Of a stretch of DNA of 49,654 nucleotides, positions 23,797 to 38,700 are shown one piece after another (position 1 is the stretch's first letter; each line of letters opens with the position of its first letter). Made by a program: the position numbers and the translations under genes. The stretch spans positions 1-49,654 of the forward strand of contig JAUXFF010000003.1 in assembly GCA_030620155.1 (NCBI GenBank). Reading direction: 5' to 3'. Under the pieces are notes generated by a model. That model had not been told where the DNA came from. It worked only from the letters and a program-made list of their open reading frames with translations, and ran no database searches. The DNA comes from Candidatus Cloacimonadota bacterium. GTDB lineage: Bacteria > Cloacimonadota > Cloacimonadia > Cloacimonadales > TCS61.

Positions 23797-26700
23797 ATGA
23801 AAAACAGAATGTTATTTTTAGTAACGTTTTTGATGGTTTTATTCTCTGTTAATTTACTTTTCGCAGAAAGAGACATTACCGGAAGTACAATTACTTCATC
23901 TATTACTACTTATACTCCCGGCGCCTCTCCAACATTCGATTTTTATTTAGATGTTGTTGATCCTATGTTTACAGATGCAGTTACAGATGTATCTGTTAAT
24001 TTCCCACCCGGAGTTCAGGTTCTACCTACTGGAGAAGTTCCTTTGGTTCTAGATCCTTGGGATTTTATTGGTGCTTATGGTCCACCATTTGCATTGGATT
24101 TCACCGGGCAATTCGGATGGGGAGTTAATTTAACATGGTCTTCTTCTGTTGCTGGTTTTTTTCCTATACCTGAGTATGGTATTCCTGTACCTCCAGGTGA
24201 TGCTTCCTGTTTACCTGGAATACCGGTTTTTATTAGTCCAACTTTTACCGGGGCTTTAGTTATAGATTGGACAATAACCTCTATAGGAACAGGTGGCGGA
24301 TCCAACTATGAGACAGGTCAGATTGTTATTGGACCTCCTTATGGTTTAGATGAGATTAATATTATTGGAACAGGTGGTGCTCCTACAGGTAATGATAATG
24401 GTTTTGGTCCCACCTATATTATTGATGACTGCTTTGATATCGAGGTTATTACAATTGGTGAGGCAGATTCCATGTTCATTGACATTTCTGAATTTGGCGG
24501 ACCTGCCGCTCTACAACTTGTTAAAGATCCTTCTGACAGCCTTCGCTGGACTGGAAGCTACTGCATAGAAGATTGTACATTACCGGCGGTACCTTGTGTC
24601 GATGACAATTCTGCTACAGCGTATGCAACCGGATGGTGGCCGGGTCCCATATCAGCTAATCAAGCTGATGATAATTCCTACCCGGTTGATAATCAACCAC
24701 CATCTGTATCAGACTGGGGGTCTTTCACTGTTACAGACAGACAAACACCTCCGGACAGTAATGGTATTGCCGATTTTAACTTCGGTGATGGCATAGGTCC
24801 TGATAATGATGAAGTAACTTATAATCCCGGTGCTGAAGGTACAGGTGACGGAATTGTCTGGTTCGTCGAAGTCGGCACAGAGTTTGCCGGAGATTTTGAT
24901 TCCTCAGTTCTTCTTACACAACCAACTCTTGAAGGTACATTGAACTGGCTTTACTGGGATCCTACTATCGAGGTTTCTGATAATGCCGGTAACACTGTTT
25001 ACGGAAATGCTGTGAATCCCGATAGTCTGGCTTATCTCGATAATGATCCTCCTAACGATCCTGACACAACGTATTTCGAAGTAAATCCAACTCGAGCTAT
25101 TCAGTATGCAGGTATCGGAGATGTTATCCGTGCTGTAGTTGATATGACAAGCTTACAACCAATTGCCAGCGGGATGTTCGATTTCTCCGCTCTTGATCCT
25201 GGTCCTCCCCCGGATGCAAACTATCAGATTCCAGGAATTATCGACGGCAACCTGATCTATGCAGATTATGAAGTTCAATCTGGTGATAATGAAATATTAA
25301 CACCTCCTGGTTTGATCGTATATGCCACACTTATTGATAGTGCAAGCAACTTCTCGGATCCTCCTATTGAAATTGGGGGAACCACCGGAGACTCACTCTT
25401 CGTTGATGGTACTGCCCCAATTGTTATTTTTGATATCGAAAATACAGGCTACCTTCGTTTCTCTCCGGATACTGATACTACCTTGGCAGATTATACAGAC
25501 TTAACCAATATACCGGATACTCTATTGATGTCTATTATGCTGGAAGACTGGGGTGAGATTGGTGGACCTGATGAATTCGTTATCAGGATCGAGCAGGAAT
25601 ATCTTACCAGAGATGAACCCAATCCCCATGCTTATAAAACATATCACATCGGAGATGAAGATGTCTGGTATGAAGAAACAGAAGGACCGAGAGGATGGTA
25701 CATGGTATACTTCTGGTGGGATGGCGTTATTCCTGTAGGTTCCACTTTTGGAACTCCAGGTGAACTGGCTCCCGAAGGAATTTATGGCTTCACTCTGTGG
25801 AGTGTTACTGACGGTGCCGGCAACGAGGGTGTTCTAGAGCATGTTGTAGAACATGATCCCTGGCCCTGGACACCTGGCGAGACACAATTAAACAGAATTC
25901 ATGGTGTTATTGACAATACTCCGCCTGAATACCTTCAGGAATTAGATGTTTATGGAGTTGCTACAGATGCTCATGTAGACACCATATATAGATATATTAA
26001 TGATGTTGATTATAGTGGCACTGTTAATGCAGGTGATATATTAATGGGTGTAGATCAAGTTTACTTCCAGTTTGGTGTTACCAGAGACTTCACCGAAAAC
26101 ACAGAAGCTCTGCGCCGCGAAAATGTAACTTACTGGATAGAAGTTGCGGGACCTGATACTATGCGTATCTTCTGGGGTGATGAAGATGGTAATGCATATC
26201 CTCCAGACCCATCCACTCAGGGTGTAGATCCTGGAACTTTTGTTGAGTATGATACTGAAGATGCCGTTTTATTTGGTACTATTCTTGATGTAAACGCAAT
26301 GGTTGGTCTTGGAAAAGATATCAAATGGATTGCTGATGATACCGGTGGTATGGACGACCTGTTATTCAAAGCAGGTACATATAATGTTACTTCAATGATT
26401 CGAGATAATGCAGGTAATATCAGAGACGGTTTACCAACCAGGGCTACAGTCGAACTTGTAGACATATTGTATACAGCTCCTACTTTAAACAGACTGGAAA
26501 TTGTTTCCTTCCATGATGACGGCTTACCACCTTATGATGCTAATGGTCATCATAACTTCTATCTCGATTCATCTTACGACACTTTACGTGTAGATTATTA
26601 TTATGATACAGATGATCTCATTACTGTTGAACTTGAGCTAGCAGATATTACTTATCTTGATTCAGTAGTAGTTGAGAACTTCTGGCCTTACTGGAATAAA

Positions 26701-29700
26701 TACTTTAACCAGGTCGAGCTTCCCACATATTTCCCGGGTGATTTTGTAGGTAATGTACTTACATTTTCTTATGATGCCAGCGAAATAGATGAAACCTTTG
26801 CCTGGGATTCTCTATATATTGTTGGTGATGTTCCACCTACTACTCCTGGTCTCGCTCTGAATGTCGAGATCTATGATACTATATTTGGACTGATGCCAGG
26901 TACTGCTTTGGCTGATTCATTCAACCTGATAAGACCCGAACAACCTGTATGGCCGGATTCTTCCTCTGTAACTCTTACTCTGTCTGATGACAGAATCTCT
27001 CCGGGATGGTGGTCACATTCTTATGATGCAGAAGACAATCCCGCCAGGGATCTTGAGCAGGATGACGTTGATATAGATATAGTATTCGACTTTAATGGCG
27101 AAGCTCTAACCGTTGATTTCGACTGGTTCCTCGCCATCGATACAGAACCTATTGACGACCCGATGAGGATGGCTTTCTCAGCCGCCAGATTCTCCAGAAC
27201 GGATTCTCTGGCTGCGGGAGATTCACTGTATACGATTCCAACAATTACATTCTACGGGTTGCAGAATAATATTACCTTACCTCCATTAGTGGATGAACAC
27301 TCAACTGAGGAATTATTTGTATCCGCTTATGCAATAGCTCAGGGTTATACCGATGGCGGTTATGTGGATCCTCCGGGAATGGGTGAGACAATTGTTGTCG
27401 AACCTCTTTGGATTGATAATACTAATCCCGGATTATTACAGAGAAATGGAGATCCACTTGTTAGCTGGGAAGGTGATGATAATTACTGGGGACACCTGTA
27501 TCCAACAGATGAAGATATGGCTGTTTCCTGGCAGACTACTAGTCTGACCATTGAATTCGAATCTGATGAACCGCTCCCGGATTCTCTCTGGCGTTTAGCT
27601 GTGGTTGATCTTGATGGTGATCCGATTGATCTTGGTTCAGGAAATCTTACAGCTACAATAGATAATGTAGCTGGAAGTGAAGAAGATACCATAGATGGTA
27701 TCACAGGATATACTCACTTCGTTATTGATTGTACTATTAATAATGTTCCTCAATACTCTCAATTCCTGGATGCTGTCCTGGTTGTTGTAGCTCCTGATGA
27801 TGAAGCAGGTAACCCGGAACATGAAAACGATCCACCTTATCCATATTCACTGGATCCGTTTGCAGCCGGTGATGCTTACCGCTGGGATTCATCTGAAGCC
27901 TATGTAAGATTTATGGTTCTTGAGGAAGAACCTTACATCCAGAGAATGGAATACTGGCATGAAAATACTTATGGAAAAATAGAATTAAACGGTATTGTAA
28001 CAGACTGGGGTTACATCAGTGAAGATGGTACATTTGATTTGACTATCCAACTTCGTGATGTGGCTTACCTTCCAATTGAGATAATAAGAGATATCTCCTC
28101 AGTTATTGATGTTGATTTCTCTCAGTTGGGTACTACTGCAGTAGCTCATGAAAATGACGCAATTATCGATACCACAGGTACTCCTTACGAATACAATATA
28201 ATCTGGGATGATATTCCCTTTGATGGTATTGATCTAATGACCAGGTATGCCGAGGGTGATACAATCTATATTCCTGCCCTTTTAAGCCTTGACTTTACAA
28301 CACCTGATGAAGGGCATGTTTACGAAGATTATCTTGAATTACCTATCATTGTGGATATCGTTAATCCAGCAGTTACAATACTTGATCCAACTTATATAGG
28401 ACCATATACTTCCAGAAATGACTTACTGGAAGGCTCCGAATACCTTGTACAGGTAGAAGTAATTGATGACGGTTCCGGTATCTGGGAACCAAGAGATACT
28501 CTTTATGTAATTAATGATGAAGGCGCTGGTATAATTGTTCAACGTGCTGGTGCTCCGCCACCAAGTGATTTACCATATCTGGAAGATTTTGAATCAGCGA
28601 GAGGTTGGTCAGATTGGACAGTTGCAGAAACTCCACCTAATGGTGACACATGGACACATACAACATCCCTGCCATCTGCCTGTGATTATGGCAGTGCAAC
28701 AGGATGGTTTGCAGCTTTTGATGATGATGGTTATGGATCTTCAAGTGATAATCCACTTGAGGAGTTAATCTCACCAGTAATTAACTGTACCGGTGAAACC
28801 GGTGTCACACTTGACTTCGATGGTGATTTCGAAGATATGGCGGGATATGGTCAATTTTGGGTACATGTAACCACCAATGGAAGCACATGGTATCAGGTAT
28901 TTTACGAAACTGGTGACGTTGATCCTGGTGGATTTGATAATCATCCAGGATTACCTATTGATATTTCAGCTTATGCTGATAATGAAGCTGCTGTCCAGAT
29001 AAAGTTCACCTATAGTGATGAAGATCCGGGATATGGTTCAGGCTGGGCATGGGGATGTTTGGTCGATAATGTGTCTTTAACAGCAACTGCCCGTGAAACA
29101 GCAATCTACGACTGGTCGGTTTTCGTTCCTGAAAATTATACCGATAGAATGGTAGACTTTGTAGCAGAAGCTTATGACAACGTTAATCATCTCGGAACAG
29201 ACATCAAGAACTGGGATATTGGATTTGTACCGCAACTAGCCATTTTGGACCTTTTTAATGCTGATTATCCTTATGGTGATGTTCCTATCCCAGCACCATG
29301 GCGTCTGAAAGATGGTGATGCTGCAGCGCTTATTATTGGTGTTGTAGATTTAGAAAGAATTGATACTGTTAGAGTGAAACTGAATACTAACTTTGAATAT
29401 GGTGCACGTTATACTTATGCTGCAGATGAATGGCTTATTTTAGACCATGACGCTTTCGCTTCATTACCAGATTGGGAAGGAGGCGGTAGAGGTAGAGTAG
29501 ATCAAACGCCTGTTTTTAAATATCTGGAACTGGGCAATGTTAATAATAATCCTCATGTTTTAAATGATGGTGAGGGAATAGTAGCCACAGTTGGAATCCA
29601 TCACCAATATTATGAGGAACTGGATTATCAGGAGGTTTCAACTCCTGTTGATTGCAATGCCTGGTTAGTAATTGATAATCTTGCTCCTACTATAACAGAT

Positions 29701-32700
29701 ATTACTTATACTATTGAAGATGCAAGACATGAAGCTGATGTTACGATTACTGCTATAGTACTGGATCCCATCCTTGGTTCTTGCCCTTATGATGGAGCTG
29801 GTGTTGATATAGGTTCACTTAACTTGGATCTGACAGGACTGAATGGTGACCCTGATGTTGGATGTAGTACTTATAATCCTGGGACAGGACTTGCAGAATG
29901 GAATCTATGGTGGGATGAAGATTTTGATTCAAATCCACTGGATATAGATGGACTATTAATGGGTGATCCTATTGATGGCTGGATTACAATACATGCCGAA
30001 GATTACATTGATAATGCTTCTTCAGCTGATGCGCAGATAGACACACAACCTGTTGTAGAAGATGTCAGGTTCTATGTTAATGACATCGAATCTGATGTTA
30101 TGTTCCCGGATGATATGGGTATTGTCAGGGTAGAGGTTGATGTTACAGCAGAAGAATTCCATATGGCATATCAATTACAGGATAGGGTGCACCTGGTTTA
30201 TACAGACAATATTGGTGGAACATTTGATTCAGGTCCTCCCTTTGATTTTACAGTATACAGAGATCGTGCTACAATGCTTTATACTTATGTATTCTATCCT
30301 GTTTTCGAGGATCTGAATGACCTTGAAATCGGATTTAGTGTGGCAGATTTCGATGTGTTTGCTATTAGTATTTATAATTACAGATCGGAAACTTACGATA
30401 AGGATATGATAATTATAGATTATCCTCGTGAAGATCTGCATGGTATAGTTGAAAGTACTAGAGAGCAAGGTGTATATGATGGTAATGATCCTACAGGATG
30501 GTTCGCTCCCGAGCATAACATCCATGGTGAATTGACCTTTTTCACACCAACCGAGCTTAATACAGATATAGTTATAGCTAACTTCGATTATGTTGGTGAT
30601 TTTGTAGACCCATGGTTGAACCCTGATGAGGTTATTACAGACCTTATAACTCCTGTAGTTCTAAATGGAGGAACACCTCATGAAATAACCATAAATATGT
30701 ATACACAACGTGCTATCTGGGAAGAAGTGATCACTGATGCTCAATCCATCTGGAGTCTCTATATTCCACCGTCATTACAATACCCTGGTGAAACAGCAAT
30801 GCAGGTAATTGACGGTTATCATATTCCAATTGAGATCATTGCTTACATGTTTGGATATGAAATGCTGCTGCCAACCAAATACATCCAGGTAGATATGAAT
30901 GATCCTGCATACAGTATGGCAGACGGTTGGGGTTTCTATACAGAAGAAATGCCAAGGCGTGTAGATCCAGAGACTGATGTGTTCGATCTTACCTTAAGCT
31001 GGTTCCCGGATACTATCCTTGAACCATTTGACTGGGGTGATACAGATTGGGATGCAGCTACTATGACCTATACTATTGAAATTCCGTATGAGTATCTGCC
31101 TTTCTCAGACCCGTTAGTATTGACTACTTATGCAACTGACTGGACTCCTACGGATGAATATCCAAGTATCGGTGGTGTAGATCCTCTCAGAATTGATGAA
31201 CCGACTTCCGCTGCATTTGTTATTATTCCTTATGCAGATGATGAATTTGGTTATTATGATAATGGTGCTTCCCCCTTACCTGATGATTCACTTTATTATG
31301 CTAACTGGCTGTTAACTCCTCTTGTCCGTCAGGGATTTGAACATGGAGATTCTGTAACTATCCAGTTAGGTCAGGTTTGGGATCAAGTTGCTCATAACGA
31401 AGGTGCTGCACCTGAAATTACTTTCCGCTTTGTTGCTGATTACGACGGTGTTGATACAGATGAATTACTGATCTACCGTTATGTAGAAACAGAACCAAAG
31501 AATGCTACGGTTGCTCCTTATGTAATGGCTGGTGGTAAATTCGGTCTTCAGATCCCTGTTGATCCTTACATGAGAGATACAAGTATCTTAACTGTAGAAG
31601 CATTTACCGCTATGCTGGAGAATTTTGTAACCTCCACCGAGGAAGCTGATGCAGTTCTTGGTTACTGGTGGGTAGGGTTATCAACTGATACTCTTGATGT
31701 AGGACTCTGGTGGCTTGATCAACAATTCAGCAATAAAGTAGTTCATCCGGATTATACTGATGGAACAGAACTTTATACCAAGATCAGAATCACTTATAAC
31801 AACGGTAGTGTCCAGGAAACAGGCTGGATCACAGCAAGAACAGAGAACTATGCGATTGTTGACGGTGTAGATCCTGTAATCCATGAATATGGTATTGAAG
31901 TATGGAGTGAAACTCTCGGTTACGATGGTGAAGAGGGTTATGTAGTTCCTGAAGATATCGATGGTAGATTAAGAATTACCTTCGACGATAATATTATGTA
32001 TTACGAAGAAGCTCCTGAAGGATATCCTGAAGTTCCTTCCATCTTAGTTACAGGTTTGGAAGATATCTTCTTCTATCGTATTGAAGATGGAGTTATAACT
32101 CCTGTAAATGATTATTTGATTCCCGCACAATACTTTGATGCTCAAAGAGGAGTCTGGGTAGCTGAGATCGACAGTATGGTAGTTAGAACCGATCTTCCGG
32201 AAGATGAAGAGACTCAGGAAACTATCTGGGTAAGCTTGTGGGATCCGGCAGGTAATGCTTATTACGGCAATCCTGCATCTAAATTCGTAGAAATAACTGA
32301 AGACGGACCTATCGTTCCGGTTATCTACGGTATGGAAGTAATTGCCGGTGACGGACTTGTTCCATGGCAGGCATTCGATAATATAAATAATATTTCAGGC
32401 ACCTACTTCAGTATTGCTGAAGGTGAGAATACTGAAATTACAATTAATGTTTATGTAAGAGCTAAATATAAAGCTTATATAGAAGAAATGTGGCTTGACT
32501 TAAGTACACTTAGCGGAGATGTTCATACAACTATTCCTCCATTTGATATTGTAAGTGTATCTGATCCTGATAGTAACCTATGGAGGGGTACTTATGTAAT
32601 GGAATCTCCTCTTCTAACACGCTCTGAAGAAGTGATTATTTCAGCAAATACTTTACGCTGGCCCTTCGGTGCACATGATGTCTTCACTGATATATTCGAA

Positions 32701-35700
32701 GTCACATTATTTGTTGATACAAATGATATCGAAATTATAGATACAATGGTTAGCACCATGGGTGTTGACTGGACAATTAATCCTGATGGCACTGTAGAAA
32801 TCTGGGCTACATTCACCGATCTTCTAGGTGATTATCCGGATAGTTTACACTGGTTACCAGGTGATCTGTATCCATGGTTCTCAGTTGAAAACGGAGCTGA
32901 TAACTTCTTTACTCCTGTTGATATTGTCATTCCACCTACAAATATTACTTTAGTTGGTGATAATGCAGAATGTTATTGGAATATTCCACCTGCAATGTTA
33001 CATGAAGACCTGCAAACCGATGCTGAAAATACATGGGTAAGCATTAACTTTAATGCCAGGAATATCTATAATGAAACCTATACATGGGGTTCTGATCCTA
33101 TACTGGTAGATGACCAGGCTCCGGGATTCAATGAAGCCGGTTCTTATACTTATGGAGAATACCATCTGGATAACCGTACAATAGTACCTTTCTACACGGA
33201 TGGATTAAGGCTTGGTCCTGTCTGGGATGAGTATGCATACCTGCACCTGGTTTACACAGATGTTTCAGGTGTTCTCGAAATTATAACTGACTGGAGTCAT
33301 TTCGGTGGGTCTAGCAGTTATCCTGTCTATCCAATGCGTGCTCAGGAAGAATTTGAATTCCTGTATGATGCTCAGATATATTGGCAATGGCCCCCTGTTT
33401 CTATGAATGGTAATGTAGTTATTTCTATTACTGATAATGTTGGTAATGTTAATGATGATAACAATAATGTAAATACTACATTTGTATTTGAAGAAAATGT
33501 CACTTTCGGGACCTATATCTACCCGAATGATGACTTTATGCAAGTAGGTCCATGGTGGTATACTGATCAAGAACCGACAATAGAAATGTATATGGAACAT
33601 ATTGTTATGGGCTTCGACCTTATCGATAATAATGCTGATGTCTGGGTTGATGAAGTGGGTGAAGGTCTGTTATTTGATCCTCTTACACTTCACGTAAATA
33701 ACCATGTAGATGATGAATGGTATCCGTTCCCGCATGACCTTACAGTGGTTAATGATACAACAGTCATTACCCTGGAAGGCGCATTCGGATTCTTCAGTGA
33801 AGGTAATTATCGTATCCAATTGAATACTGATAATATATTCGGACATCATTTAACTAATTATGTTAATTTCAATGTTGATCTCACTGCTCCTATGGTTACC
33901 GGAATTCAATTTGGTAGCAGTGGTAGTGGCTGGACACCTCCAGTATTTGATATGAATGATGTGATCATTTCCTATTCGGATTGGGATCAGATAAGGATCA
34001 GATTCGAAGATCCTGCCATTATAGGCACTATGATGCCTCCTCCTCCTATGCCGGGTGTTGGGGTATTGAAAGATACATTGTTCGCTGAAACTACAGCAGC
34101 TCTTTATAGAGAAGGTGTACTTATCACTGAGATTGTTCCATTACAATGGAATGTTAACTGGCTCACAATCGGTATTGAAGATCTTCGCTGGGCTGGTGAC
34201 AACCTGCTGCCAGGTTATTATGAACTTGAAATGACCGCTACTGACTTGCTCGGTAATACTGCAAATTACACCAAGTCATTCTTCTACAATCATCAAGCTG
34301 CAGAAATTACCCTGCACGTATTCGATAATAACTATGTAGAATTAACAGGCGGTGAAATACTTCATCTTAGTGATGAAATTGCTTATCTTGGTGCTACGGT
34401 TGATGATGAATTCGGCATGGTTATAAGAGTAGACTTTGAATTATGGTTTGATGAAAATAACAATAATATACTTGATCCGGATGATGTTCAATATTCCGAT
34501 ATTGAAGGTGATGTGCCGGTTGATAATCACTTAACCAGCACTCCGGACTTTGATGTACCATTTGAATGTACATGGCACCAGTTAGACCTCGAATGGTTAT
34601 ATGTTAACGGTGGTGAGGATGCTGTAAATGATCACATGGATGCTTATAACTACCGTCATGATGAGGGTGACTTCAACACAGCAATCCGTGACTGGTTTGT
34701 TGTTACTACAGCAACCAGCAACTCCGGACAGACCGCTCGCGATACTACTGCAGTTCCGATTATTGACGACGTTGGTCCTGCTCCTACAATTGATCATCTT
34801 ACATTAGATCATCATACTGGTCAGGATTCATATATCGATACAGAGGGTGTTCATCACTTCTTCTATAACTATGATTATGATAATTATATTGAAAACACCA
34901 GTATGATCTATTCTGTTTGCCAGTATGATTCAGATGGTGATGAAGAAGTTGATCACAACTGGCCTGATGCCTGGTATATAAATTATGAGATTTACGGACC
35001 TGATGGTTCTCTCAAATATACCATCTATGATTCCTATATGCAGATACCAACTGATTATTATATCGGGTACTGGGATTGGGGTTATGATGCACTCACAGAT
35101 CCTGGTCGATATGATATCTATGCCTGGGGTTACGACCGTATAGGAAATCAAGCATACAGCTTGAATCATATGGAGGTTGATGTCTTTACAGTCGGAAATG
35201 CATGGGCTTATCTTGATATGTGGAACTTTGATGTTCCGGGTTGGGATCTAATTAATCCAATTGCGGATGGATCCGAATTTGGTCCTATCAATCCTATTGA
35301 AAACATCCTGAATCTACGCCTTGATGCAACCATCTATCATATGCATGAAGTACAATATGTTGGCTTCTTCTATAATGTATATGATAATTCGGATGGCGTT
35401 CCTGTAATGATTGAAAGCGGTCTTCCTCTTCCGAATGACTCAGCAATTAATCCTGATTTCGGAGAATGGGCAGACCTTATTTATCCACAGGAAATGGAAC
35501 TATGGACTATTGCTGAGGGTGATAGCGGCAGAGTTCGCATTGTCATACCTGAAGACCTGTATAGAGGTCCTGGATTTGATGAAAATGACTACACCTATGA
35601 ATTCTACATGATGATAACTGATTACACAGGTGTTCCGTTCATGCACACAGGACATGTGGATGATATGACAGAAGGCTTCCGTGTAGATTATGTTGCTCCC

Positions 35701-38700
35701 GAATCTTTCATGGCTGATGTTGCTGATGTTCTTTCGGGTGATTTGATTGATGATATAACAGTTGTAGTTCCTGAAGAAGGAAATGCTGCTGATGAATGGG
35801 CTGAAGGATATGACCTTGCAGGATTCGATCATGTACCAACCTTCAAGTGGAGTTATGATGGAATGAGAACCTGGAATTACTTCGAGACAAATTATCCGAA
35901 TGTATGGCCTTATGATCCTGCAGAGCAAGTATTTGAAGATGGTAATACGAGACAATACTGGTACGATGATTGGAATTCTTATATTTTGGATCAACTGGCT
36001 GTTTACAACTATGAAGGCTGGGTATATGTTACTGCTGAAGTTCAAGACCGTAGAGGAAACTGGACTGATGCTACACCGACCCAGGTTTACGTAGATAACC
36101 AGTCTCCGGATGTTCCAATTACACAGGTAGCTTATCGTTTACCTCTGGATGTTGAAGTACCTGATCCGTTAGCTTATGCACAATGGCATACACTTGGTAC
36201 ATTTATGTATGAAGAAGATAATACTATCACAGCTGCTTATAATGTGGTGAATGGAGTTGGTCAAACAGAAGATGCATTCTTACGTATGAGAGTACATCAA
36301 TCTGAAATTCTGGATCTGTCTTACTATGATATTCCTCCTGGAGAATCCAGTGACCTTCAAATGCCGATTACAGTATACCATGCCACAGGTGAACAATTAT
36401 CCTCCTGGCATTTGTATGACCACGAACCTGATCCTCAAGGATACTACAGCTTTGATATTTTACTTGCTGAAGAAAATGATTTCTGGCCTGGGACTCATTA
36501 CTTTGCATTTGTTGCCTGGGATACAAGAAATAACCTGGAAGGTGATGAAGACCACAGCTACGACATAGATTATGATGAATTTATGGATATGTGGGATCTG
36601 CAGGTTATCCTTGTTCACGGTCAACCGGTTGAAACCGCAATAATATTCCCCGATTCATCCTTTATCATCGGGGAATGGGTTAACTTTGGTGCAGAATATT
36701 ATTTACGCTCTGAAGTTAATGAAATGACCTTCCAGTATTCTGAAACAGGACATTCTGATGAATGGACAGATATCGAAACTGTTGAATTCAGTGAAGAGGA
36801 AGCTCCTTACTTCTTCCATATCTTCCGTCATGAATTATGGCAATATGATGGATTACCATTTGTTCCGGGCGTTCATGTCTTCTATGAAGAGGTTGGCGAA
36901 CGTTGTGAAGGACTTTTATACGAATATAATCAATTCGAAGATGACTACATTGGTGAACTTACCTGGAATGGAGCAGATGCCTGGACTGGCACCTTTGACT
37001 TCCCGTTATGGGATAGAGACTATACTGAATACGATGTAGTCTTCGTTGCTGACCTCAATGATGATGGTGTAATTACCGAGCTTGACTATGATGTTCCATT
37101 TATTGGTGATAACGTATGGCCAAACTTCTGGCATCCTAATGATAAATTAAACGGTACTACAGTTGAAATCGCACCATGGATGCTTGCATTTAATACTATG
37201 GATGACCGTCTGGCAACAGGACTTTATTACTTCCGTGCAGTACCGGATGGTGACCCGAGAGCAGCTATGTCTACATCATTCTTTATTGATAATGACGCAC
37301 CTATAGCAGTTATTGATATAGAAGGTAATGATGAAGAAGTACCGGTATTTGACGTCTGGGATGGCAATGAACTTTCATTAGTTCCTCTTGTTACAGATAT
37401 AGACGGATTACTGGTTGCTGATGATGACCTAGTTATAGTATTCTACATGTACTCTTCAGAAGCTCCGGGAACAGAATTCCGTCACTGGTATGATTTTGAT
37501 TGGTCAATGGAGATGGCAGGTGATTACTTTGTAGAGTTCAACGTTCCTGATCCAATGACTGATAATCTCGATAATGATGGTGATGGATTTGTAGATGAAG
37601 CAGATGAAGCAAATGCTATCATGTATCTCCGCTCATTTGGTATGGATGTTGCCGGTAACTATGGATTTTCACAGGAAGTTATGATCGAAGCTGACAATAG
37701 TTGTGCTTATATGCATATTACCACGATCAATGGTCAAGTACCGGTTGGTCCTAGCTGGATAGTGGATATTCCTGAAGATGGGATTATGGAACTTGAAGCA
37801 AATGATATTACACCTGAGATTTACGATGGTGCAGTATTTGCTGACTTCTATATTGTTGAGGAAGTTGATGAAGTTGATGTTTTACATGAAATCGAATTAG
37901 GTGTTCCTGTAGATGAATTTGGTTATGCTTATGCAACATTAGACATGAATAACTTTGGCTTTGATGAAGGTTACTACCTGTTATATGTTGTTGGTGTTGA
38001 TCGTGTAGATCATGCTTGCGAACCTAACGTTATAACTCCAGTGATATTTAATGATGTTACCGGACCTAGTGCAATAATAACCAGTGTAGGTGCATATGAC
38101 CCGGCTGATCTGCTTGGGGTTGTGTTCACTAACTACGCTGAAACCTACGTGATAGAAGTTACAGTTGCAGACACCAATGATGTAGGTACTGTAACTTTAG
38201 AATATAGTACAGATGATACAATCTGGCATAATGTTGACACTCAGGTTTATGATGATTCGGATCCGGTTGTTACATTCAACTGGTCACCACCTGTAGAAGG
38301 TGATGCAACTTATTACTTGAGAGCATTACCTGAAGATTGGCAGGCTAATGATTCATATATTCCTGTAACTGTTCATATTGATGATACTGTTCCTGTCTTG
38401 GCTGCTGATCCTATTATAACAACAATCGTAGACATTACCATCTGGGATGACACAATAGTACCTGTACTGGATTACAGAGCAGACAGTGTTAGAACTATGC
38501 TTGAATATGCAGTCGATGAATATCACGGATTATTTGACATCGCTTCTGTTGATGTTGATTTAGTTCCGATTGTTTTCACTAGAACCTCACATTATGATTT
38601 AGGTGATAATTCTTATGTTGTAACAGGTGTTACAGGTGATAACTTTGAATATGATATGAATGATGATGATGCAATTAGTGATGAATATGAACTTGTAATT

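Noticed and set aside
35500-36045. 181-aa minus-strand ORF within the giant gene, plus many similar antisense ORFs
   Set aside because: Antisense frames are kept open by codon bias of the giant gene; no ribosome site and no recognisable domain.
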